NCBI GenBank assembly: GCA_019648995.1
Contig: BLXT01001617.1
Location: forward strand, 293,118-313,229
DNA length: 20,112 nucleotides
DNA from: Plakobranchus ocellatus
Taxonomy: Eukaryota > Mollusca > Gastropoda > Plakobranchidae
Direction: 5' to 3'
Position 1 is the stretch's first letter; the number at the start of each line of letters is the position of its first letter. Made by a program: the position numbers and the translations under genes. A model generated the notes under the pieces. It made no database searches and was not told the origin of the DNA. It saw nothing but the letters and a program-made list of their open reading frames with translations. Below, in pieces: positions 1 to 15,800 of this stretch.

Positions 1-736
1 AAAAAACATTTTATGTTCTTTAAGGTTCAAAGAAAATAGGTAAACATTTTATAGTTACCTGCAGAAAACACAAGGTTAAAATTACGATAATACTTTAGCC
101 AACATTTTACTTGTACTGTCTGTTATCAAAGATGTCTAATACAAATAGGTGCATAAAATAAAGAATAAAAAATAACCTCCCAAAATTATTGGGAAGCCAG
201 AACTTGTGAGATGAAGATACATGTATAAACATTTTCAAGTAGCAGGCACTATCTCTCGGTCCACATGCTTCTCCTCTCTCTGCCATGAGGTTCATGATTC
301 CCTCAGAAAGCATTGCACAATGAGGTGAGGCGGGGGATTTGGAGATGTGTTTGCACATATTTCTGCTACCCTACTATGCTGGACTCAAACTGGAATGGTT
401 ATTATGCCATGAATTGTGAAACAAATGGCCTTATGATTATTTGCACAACAGAGCCACCTTTCAGTAAAATACCTTTGAATATCATCAGAAAGTAAAAGTC
501 ATATGTGCATGTAATAAAAGCAAAAGCATAGTACATTAACTCATTGTAAATCTAGTGTTAAAAAACTATAAGGATCGGTGTAATGGATGATAAACAAATC
601 TTATATAATAAATTTGTGACAAACGTATATGAAACAGCCACAAAGATTGTGTAATTTGATCAGATTAGCCCTGCAGTTACAAGTGAAAATAAAATTGTAT
701 GATGTCGACAACACAATGTGTGTGCACTGAACTAAC
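1..736 (-). other. STT3A intron 10, partial
   Basis: AT-rich sequence after the donor at 736. It does not contain the next STT3A exon. Two short open frames here have no recognisable protein family. Confidence 0.8.
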
Positions 737-6884
<6,148 letters not shown>

Positions 6885-6911
6885 GCTGATGGCTGCCCTT
6901 GATCCCGTTCT

Positions 6912-7810
6912 CTGTAAAGGTTGAAGTGGAATTAATTGGAAAGATTTAATATCTATTTGCTTCATCTCTACAAAAAGGATTTGAAATTCTGCTATACAAT
7001 AAAAACTGATCACATTTTTCTTTTACCTACTTTGTAGTTTTGGATAGACTTCCCTCAGAGTTCAGACCACTGGTGCTTAGCCAACATTTCTTTAAATCCA
7101 AAATTAAATTTACATTTTTATGAAGTAAAGGAGAAAAGACATCACTTTGCAGAGAGAAGAGTTTCGTCTTGATCCAGGCTCTTAAGAAACCTTACAGTAG
7201 GAATGATTAGGACCTACAGTGAAAAATTATTGTCTTGACTTGTAGATTATAAATGAATCTTTTTTAAGCTGCTTTACTCTCACTGTCTAAAAAATGATTA
7301 GACCTCATTACCTCTAGGCTTACACAACAATCATAAATCGAGATTGATAAAATGTTTCTCTTTTATTGCAGTGTAATACATCACACAGGGCACCAAAATG
7401 TGTGACTCTTAGTCTTATATAACAATTTTCTGTTTTGATGCAAATTTTTTATTTCTATTGTTTTACTTTGTCAATAAAGAAAGCTATTTTCTAGTTGGCA
7501 ATCATTTTCTTGTCCTCCTCTTTGAATTGATAATGATGTTGATTTCGATCTACATTCTATATTTCTGTGAATACCATCACATCCAATTATTGCAACGTAC
7601 AGTGCCGCAAGTGCGTGCTAGATAAATTGTACAGAAAATGCAGACAAGATCTCGAGAAATCTAATTTTTATACAGATCTATGAGGAACTAGATCTAGATC
7701 TATAGAAAAATCTGCAACGTACACAGGGAGGTTGGCAACAAATGCACTTGTTCTACAAAAACTAGCTTGCATTAATCTCTAGATATAAATTTAAATTAAA
7801 TGGAACTTAC
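6912..7810 (-). other. STT3A intron 1
   Basis: An 899-nt intron between the non-coding first exon and the start-codon exon. Its upstream end (7666-7706) shows clustered AGATCT motifs. No other feature is seen. Confidence 0.65.
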
Positions 7811-7970
7811 GAGCAGTGTAGCTTCTATCAAGAGTCTCCAAAGAAAGTGGAAGATTCTACATCAAAGCGAGTGTACACGACGACACGCCGGCTTTTGCAA
7901 CGACACATGCGATTGGTGGAGGCAGACAAGTGTGTCGGAGGCACAGAGCATCTTCTCTATTTCCGGGTAC
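7811..7970 (-). other. STT3A: STT3A non-coding 5' exon (outer limit approximate)
   Basis: Donor GCTC|GTAAGT at 7811/7810 is strong, and splicing to 6911 puts a TGA (7864-7862) in frame 26 codons before the STT3A start. The segment is richer in GC than its surroundings and carries a CCGGAAAT ETS-like site near its upstream side (7960s). The transcription start cannot be fixed from sequence, so about 7970 is only a guess. It holds a 29-codon upstream ORF, listed separately. Confidence 0.6.
7862..7951 (-). promoter_or_regulatory. Upstream ORF with overlapping start-stop ATGTAG
   Basis: An ATG at 7951-7949 opens 29 codons ending at TGA (7864-7862). That TGA overlaps a second ATG followed at once by TAG (sequence TTTGATGTAG). 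After the predicted splice this upstream ORF is in frame with STT3A. If the transcript starts upstream of 7951, both elements would be expected to lower initiation at the main start. No family resemblance is seen in the peptide. Confidence 0.4.
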
Positions 7971-9714
7971 TGAAAGAAACAAAACGAAATTCCGAATTTT
8001 TATTCATTTGTTTACAATCACCATTACCACATGGACAAAATAGGCCTAACCTAAACTTAACTAGATTCTAGATCTGCATAATAGGTTCTGATATTTTGAG
8101 ACAGGCCACGAATGTACTTTGATTTAAGATTTTAGATTTTCGTTTACCTTGCCTTTGAAAGCTGTAGTTAAACTTAAAATATTCAGGTAAAATTGCAGTG
8201 CCACAACACCTTTTATTCTTGGAAAAAAGATACTGGAAACTTGTGGGAAACGTACTGCCAAAGAGTTGCCAATAATACTTCAAAAAATAAATCTAGATCT
8301 AAGATTCTAGAAGTTTAGATATATAAGAGCCTATTCATTTGAGATGATTTAAAATGTGTTGGATGTTGCATTGAAAAAAAAAAACACCTAAAAGTAAACC
8401 TAGAACTAGATCTAGCGCTCGCTTGTTTGGCCGATCCTGTTATACTGTACTAATATTATGTTATATTACTTATATTATATTACCAATGATAATATTTTAA
8501 AATACATTTTGAAAGTGCTACCAGTATATAAGATCTATGTAACCAGCAGCTAGATCTAGATGTTTTATTGATTAGATTCAGTGCATTACAATATAGATCC
8601 TGGGGGCCCATATCTAGTCAGGGCATACTTTAGTCACCAGTCTCAATTCTGATGCAAAATGTATAAAGAAACAAAAGATTCCCATAGAATTAGAAAATAA
8701 AAAAATCAAATTATTGATCCACACACACACTGGGGATAGTCCAGGCATAGCCAATGACTTTTAGATCTACTGTCATCAGCTACTCACGAAATGAAGAGGT
8801 TGCAGGCGTAAAATTGTGTAGATTTTGTATGAAAGTAGCACTATTTTCATTATACCTTGGCTTGCAATATTTTCATTTCGTTGATAGCTTATGAAGGTAG
8901 AGCTAGAAAAACTGGGCCTGTTCCTGTGTTATTCTGCACATTGTCTCATCTTGTCACTTAAAATGAAATGACACTGGTAGTATTTATAACCAATATCTAT
9001 AAAATGGTAGGTCGAGGAGTGAGGTAGGGAGAATTAAAGCTGATCAATCCCTTGATAGATCCAAAGATGAGTCACAGCACTGACACAAACTTCCCTCAAA
9101 AGAGAAGTTCAACATATCCTGCAAGAATCAAAGGGGAAAATTAGTTACTTTATCGCTTACATGTCCTTGAGAAAGTAAATCAAACAATAAATATGTAGAC
9201 TAATAGCGAGCAGAGACTTGACTTGGCCTATCATATCATCAATGATTGATCTAACATTAACAAGGGATCGTTCAGCTGCTCCAGCCTACTCATTATCTGC
9301 AACATTTGTTTTTCTACTCCAGTTAAATGAATTGTTAGAAATTCGCATATTTTTTTGTCATAAATCATAAAATATTTTGGTGTGCGCAGCCTATGCCAAA
9401 AACATAAAACAATCTTTAAGTTGTTCTGTGACCCTATAAGACTGTCTACAACATGGGTAGTGATATTGTATGGGGATAGGTATAGATGGAACTGGGAAAC
9501 ACTATGCTAAGTATACATGAGTTAATAGTAGATCCTATGGTAATAATATTATAATTGCAGATTTCACCACTCAGGTTTAGATTTAGACTCGCATTATTTT
9601 ATGTGTCTATCATTTGAATCTAACTCTTGATCTATCTAAAATAATCTTCTATTATCAGATTCAATGCCCACATTAAAATTCTGATCTGAGCCATTTGCTT
9701 TTGAAAAAAACAAA
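7971..9714. promoter_or_regulatory. Divergent intergenic region between STT3A and bystin
   Basis: Both genes are transcribed outward from this 1.7 kb AT-rich interval, so it should contain both promoters. No convincing TATA box or transcription start can be chosen by eye. It contains many AGATCT/TCTAGA palindromes, mostly near STT3A. No open frame here looks like a gene. A bystin 5' untranslated exon may also lie here. Confidence 0.5.
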
Positions 9715-9828
9715 ATGAGTAAAGCTTCAAAAAATAGAAAACGTCTCCATGAACAAATTGCACAAGAACAGCAAGCACAACCAAGGAGCAAAACTTCAAA
9801 GGAAAAAAGTCATGTAAAAGATGATAAG
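9715..9828 (+). CDS. BYSL: Bystin exon 1
   Basis: The ATG at 9715 opens [20 protein letters not shown] and ends in VKDDK at donor AAG|GTAAGA (38 codons, phase 0). Lys/Arg/Gln-rich, compatible with a nuclear localisation signal. Stops lie shortly upstream in frame, and no acceptor that would allow an earlier start was seen. Confidence 0.88.
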
Positions 9829-12800
9829 GTAAGAGTACAGAAATGCTTCGCAGAAGATTCTTTTTTTATATCATTTCATGTTAATCATTTACAAAGCTGT
9901 GAGCACATCTTATCTTACTAAATAAAACTGCAGTTATGCATTTAATTATGTAATTAATTACAAATGATCATAGTGGTGATAATGATGACATTAATAGTAA
10001 AACGATTTTACAAAACTTATTTTGATTGAGTAATTACTAATAATATAGAAAGTTCTCAGCACGCAATCATGACAAAACATCTTTTACTATTCATCCGATT
10101 AGTCATAAAGAAAACAGTTTACATAAAAAGAATTTTGTTATAGCATATAATTTGAATGCTACATTGAAAATAGGACTTTTGTGTTCAGCTCAATCTTCTC
10201 TGCTGACTGCAGAAATAAGTTAAAAGTATGGGAAAAAAATCCCTGAATCACTCATTCAATTCAGTCTGTTTGATTCTCCAAGTCACACATATATAAAAAA
10301 AAACAAATTAACATTAAGATATATAAGTCCTTAAATTAATTTATGATTAAACATTTTTTTTTTTTGGTCAAAATTTTGTTTCAGTATGTTGATGCTAAAT
10401 TGTCCAAAAAAATTCTTGCACAAGCTCGCAGGCAAGGGGAAGATCTTCAAAGAGAGATTGAAGGGACATCACACAGGTAAACATTAGTGCTGGGCATAGA
10501 CTTGGTTTAGCATGAATTGGATTTGTAAGTCGCCCACTTCAGAAAAACTGGATAAATCTGGATTTTGACTTGGATTTCGCTGAAACGGCCCCAGCCGGTC
10601 CCAGGCCAAATTGTGAGCTGCATTTGGGGATTTGGATCAATCTAGATCCAAATCTAGCACCGGCGGCACGAATTCACACCGCACTGCACCCTTACCTTTG
10701 CTTCTGATTCGTGTAGGCCTCGCGACGCACCACGTGACGGCGCTCGTCTCCGCCACTCCACCCCACCCCCCTCCTCTCCGCAAACACCCTCTCTACTTCG
10801 CACGCACAAATCCCCACAGTTTACGTCGCGTTCCAGTCAGTTTCATTTTTGGGGGTGGGGATTGAGGGGAATGAATTAATGTGTTATGTTTGTTTTGACT
10901 AGAAGAATGTTTATTTTGACTAGATCTAGCTTTAATGATTGACATTCACTCAGATAGGTCTATACCAGGATAGCCCTCTCTTTCACCGCCTTAAACAATT
11001 TTATGTCTTTAAAGATGATAAACACACACTCTCTCTCATTCATTCTTATAATATCAATTTTAGACTTTCTTATACAATTTATTCATTTTTGAAGTTTATT
11101 GAGAAACAATATCATGTCGACAGTTGAATGCTTCAGGCAGTTTCTCTTCTTGGAAACTAATTCCCCAGCCTTGGAAAAAAGTCTCTCCGATGGGACAGAT
11201 GTTGCAGGGATAAAAATATATTTGCGTGCAACTGTGCTCAGGTGAGGGAATAAAGGCGCATGTTCCTGCCACCATTGAAGGGGATCCTCTGTCATGTCAG
11301 GATATTTCATGGACATGTAGCGCTGGAATTCTGCGCGAGGTCCGTTTGCTGATTCAGGCATTGCATCGTCTATTTTTTTTACCCTCTCGACGAAGCTCTG
11401 CATGAAGCTTTTCTGCTTTTTTGCTGGGGGCGCAGTTCCAATCTCAACTGCGTGCGATTGTTCTTGCTTGTCATCAGCAACGAAGAGTGGGCGCATCATA
11501 TTAATTATTTTTTCCTCGTGCCGCAATCGAGCTGCGTTGTCACTGAAGGGCACCCGTTTGAACCTTGGGTCCAACAGTGTCGATGCTGCGCCAGAGATAT
11601 TCTCTTCAGGGCTAGGGAATCGCTCTGAGAGGGATTTGATTAGGATGGATGTCAGCTGGCACTTTCTTGCTTCTGTTGTGAGATAAAGTTGAAGCTGTCT
11701 CACAACCACAAGGATTTTAGACAAAGATGTGCTTTTCTCGGTTGACGTCATCTCTGTTGCCTCTTTGAATGGCTCCAGACACTCGCATGCATGTCTCATC
11801 TCCTCCACTTTCTGGTCGGAAATTATGAGCTCACTCTTGCCTAAAGCCATGAGTGCGCCAGTCACAGGTCGGTGGAGCTCACAGTAGCACCTCAACATCT
11901 TCAGGGTGGCATTCCATTTTGTCTCCACATCTTGGCAAAGCTTCAACTGTGGGAGCCCCAGGTCATCAATCGTCGATTTAAGCTTTACGGTAGCCTTGGC
12001 GCTCTTATGGAAAAAGTTCACAACTTTTTTCACAGCATCCACCAAATGGTTCAGTTCAGCAGAAGCCTTTATGGAGTCCTTAACAATTAAGTTGAGGGTG
12101 TGTGCAAAACACCTGACGTGAAGAACTTTCAGGAAATTCTTCACAAGACTGACCATGGCAGATGCGTTGTCAGTTGTAGCTGCAACAAGTTTGTCTTGAA
12201 TTTTGAATTCCTGTAAAACATCACCGATGAGGTTGGACATTCCTTCTGCAGAGCTCCCTAACTGGTCCTTATCAAGAAGCCGGGTTGCCAGTACAACATT
12301 ATGCAACTGCCAGGAAGGCAAAGGCTCTAGATAATGGGCAGTGATGGTCAGGAAGCTCTCCATGTTGACAGATGTCCAGGAGTCTGTTGTGATGGCTAAC
12401 GAGTCCACTCTCGAGAGTATATCGACGAGTGCGCTTTTCTCCTCCTCATAAACAGTAGAGAGGGATCTCTTTAGTTGCCGCCTGCTTGGAAGCTCGTAAC
12501 GCGGGTCCATTTCTTTGCAGAACTCTTGAAAGCCGGCATCGTCTACGATGGTAAAAGGTTGCATGTCTCTGTAGATCGTGCAGAGCAACCTCTTATCGAG
12601 TGCCTTCTTCTTATATGCCTCTGGCCGGTACTTGGCAATGTTAGTAAGCGTGGCTGAAATCGTTGGTTGCAGTCCCATTGTTTTGGGTGGCTGAGGTCCT
12701 TCAACTTGCTCGCTCTTTGTAGGCATGCTTCCAGTCCCACTGCTTTCCTCCATCTTCCTCACGCTGCTATCAGTTCCATGATTTGCTTTGACATGTCTTA

Positions 12801-15800
12801 ATAAATTTGAAGTGCCCTTGCTGCACTTAAACTCCTGGCCACACAGATTACATTTAGCTAAACCTGGGCCTGATTTAGTCATCATACTCCAGATTGATGA
12901 AGCGTTCTTTCTATTGCATGGCAACATCTTTTCGTACCTGAGAACATAAAGAAAAAACACATTAAAACATCAGCAATAAAAATGTTTAAAAATACAATCT
13001 CTTATTAGGGCCTATAGCTTATTGATCAAATGTACATTTAATATTGTATTTTTTATTATCCAAAGATTTAAATTCATACGATTGCTTGTAGGGACTAATG
13101 AAAAACGAGAACCGACGACGATAGTGAATGGACTGGTGCGTAAATAAAAGACAAGGAAGGGCTCAATTAATAAGCTGAGAGATTCAGGTCGCTGATTTGG
13201 ATGACAAAAGAATTAGATTTTGAATTGAATTGCTTTTTAAACTTACTTTTCTGGACCCCCCGTTTCCTTAGCCTAATTAGCATGCCGTGTGGTCCCACCG
13301 CGCGGCGCGCGCAGGTCTTACCTTAATTAGTGCATGGTGGCCGGTTGGCGTGGTTGCCCATCCCTCCTCAGCGCTCCTTTTGCACCATCAATGACGTCAG
13401 TGAAAAAGAAGAAGAGAGGAACACAATAATAGGGCTCTCGCCTAGTAGTAGTTTGCGCCAGAGCCTAGCCTTTTACATTGATACGGTACTAGATCTAGAC
13501 TTAGCTAGCATAGGCCTGTTTGGACCCAGAAAGCAAGTCGAAAAGTAACTCTTCTAACTTACTTGTCATAATCCAAATTTCTGGGCTTTGTTTCGGAACT
13601 GGATATCCAAATTTTGAACCTGTTTTAGGCCCGGCACTAGTAAACATACACAGTCATTTTTGTAATTGAAAAAAAAATGTTATTTAAAAATAGACCTATT
13701 GAATTGCATGTTGGGTGTCAACCTTTTGGTGGATTAAGAATATACAATTTTAAAAAGTGTTGAAAATGTGATGTCTGGCTCAAAACAAATTGTGTTAAAC
13801 TTAAATTGACTCTTTTTAAATTTTTTTTTTTTTGTATGCAGTTAAATTGATATTACACACCTTGTTAAAATAGTGAAATATTTCTCATTCTGGGCTGCAA
13901 CTCAAGATTTATAGACCTTTGAACTCCAGAGGATCAGACAACTTAGTGTGTGTAATATCTGCCTGCTCAATCAGAAGTTCTAGATTCAAATGCCAGAAAA
14001 GAATAAGGAGAGAAGTGCAAAGCTGATTTTGGCTGTTACCTTATTTTTCAGGTCTCAATGTCAGAACCTAAAAAAAAAATTGTGATCTATGTCCAGTGAT
14101 TGTTTTAAAAAAATTGGGCTCATTACACAGCTCAAATAAGGAAATTAATTTCTAAAGGGAACAATAAATTGCTGCAGCTAGGGTAAGTTCTGAATTCTAA
14201 ATTTAACTCACATTAATTCAAACACAAAAATCAACACTTGTTGTCAAGAAAAGTACCTAAGAACACTTAGGGCCTGCTATTTAGTGCTGAATAAATTTGT
14301 GTATGCATGCAAACACAATTCCTTGATGCTGATTGCAGTGTTGAATTTAAATTCAGGTATAATTCCTACTTATAAAAAAGGCATGAATATGAAAAACAAT
14401 CTTTTTTTGTGTGTATCTTATTGAGGTAAAGCTAATCCTTTAATATGCTGCCTAGTGGCAACTCTTTTGCACAGCTGCAAGTGCTGGGCATATTCCAAAT
14501 ATCACTTGTTGTTATAGAAAGCAATCTAAAGCCAGCAGATTTGGACTTTTTTTTCATTGTTGAAGATTTTTAAGCAAGGAAAACGAATCAGTGAGCGAGT
14601 GCTAAGTGAAGCTTATTAAAAAACTCCAATTAAATTAATCTATCATGCAAAAAGATAATATGCAGTTTCTAAGATATTTTAGCTGTCTTAAAGGACTTGA
14701 AAGGAGACTTCTTGTATTGGTGAAAAGCCAGTGCACATAAGGTGATATTAGACTTTTAGGGGAGGGGGGATGATTGATAGCTAATTGGCCACCAATACCT
14801 ATGAAGAGCAAAAGAACAAAGAACTGTACAAGAAATGTAAGTGGTTATATGATGCAAGAAGCCTGGATAGTGTAAAGTTTGTAGAGCATGCTCCATTTTG
14901 TATGAAAGATGATGCCAATGTCATTTCTGTTGAATTTCTTTTTTTTTTTTTTTTCAGGGGTCAGAGACAAGCAGCAAGAATAGCTCAGCCGAAACAGATC
15001 AAGCTTGGTGGTGCTAGTGCACAGGACAGTGACTCTGAGGATGACGAAACCAGCAAGCATTTGTTTGACAACTTCAGTGCCTTGGAAAAAACTGTGATGG
15101 TACTCTTTCTTTTTTCTGTTCCTGTTTTTGTTTTATGCTTGCATTATGAAGTTAACAAAATTTGTATAAAATTTATAACCATAAGACGTAATTAAGAAAA
15201 TTGTAAATTAGAACATACCAAATTTGTTAAATTATGGTTTTCTTTTCTTTTTTTTTTTTTTTTGCTTGTTTGTTTTCGATTATTTTCATTCAATCTGCAT
15301 TTGCATAAACTCGAGGAAATTTTCTTCCTTTTCTCTTCTTTTTTTTAAATTTTTTTTTATTTATTTATTTTTTTTATTTGTTTTACTTTAATAATTCTTA
15401 TTGTATCAAGGGACTGTAAAAATATGTTTTGAGTCACTTCTGTATATTTTTAGGAAATAAATGAAGAGGATGAGGATGACTTGAAAAGATTTATGAACCC
15501 AAACCCTAAACAGAGGCGGACATTAGCAGACATTATTGCTGAAAAGTTAGAGGAGAAAAAGACAGCAATGACAGGTAAACAAAAACGAGAGTCCATTCAC
15601 TTCACATTTTGATGAAAAAAAAGACAGTGCCTTCAGAAAGATTAGTCAAGCTCTTTTAATTTATATCCTAATCAAGAGAAAAAAAAACTTAAAAAGCCTA
15701 AAAATTTAACATTTTTTTCACTAGAAGAAAAAATTCCACATATTGATTTCAAATAAATTATTGTGCAACCGGAAGGTTTATTGGTTGAATTTTGTCATAT

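Larger units (their letters stand above)
7674..8768. repeat. Cluster of AGATCT (TAGATCTA) palindromes
   Basis: AGATCT occurs at 7674, 7690, 7696, 8070, 8295, 8408, 8531, 8552 and 8763. Most are embedded in longer CTAGATCTAG-type palindromes. Nine copies in 1.1 kb is far above chance for a hexamer. Further copies lie at about 10921 and 13491 inside the transposon and near 17836 in bystin intron 6. Confidence 0.75.
10485..13639 (-). mobile_element. Complete hAT (Ac-type) DNA transposon, inserted antisense in bystin intron 2
   Basis: The element is 3155 bp. Both ends begin TAGTGC and continue Y-GGGC when read inward (TAGTGCTGGGC at 10485, TAGTGCCGGGC read from 13639). It is flanked by a perfect 8-bp duplication GTAAACAT that fits the Ac-family target pattern nTnnnnAn. 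It encodes one uninterrupted BED-finger hAT transposase on the minus strand, with a probable non-coding first exon. Its terminal regions (10560-10870, 13250-13520) are much richer in GC than the AT-rich host intron. Intact ends, duplication and reading frame suggest a young and possibly autonomous copy. Confidence 0.96.

Noticed and set aside
11083..12927. Domesticated ZBED host gene
   Set aside because: The gene lies between intact terminal repeats and a perfect target duplication and keeps candidate catalytic acids, as expected of a transposon rather than an exapted gene.
13330..13548. Plus-strand 72-codon open frame in the transposon
   Set aside because: It is antisense to the probable first exon of the transposase and inside GC-rich terminal sequence; no domain.
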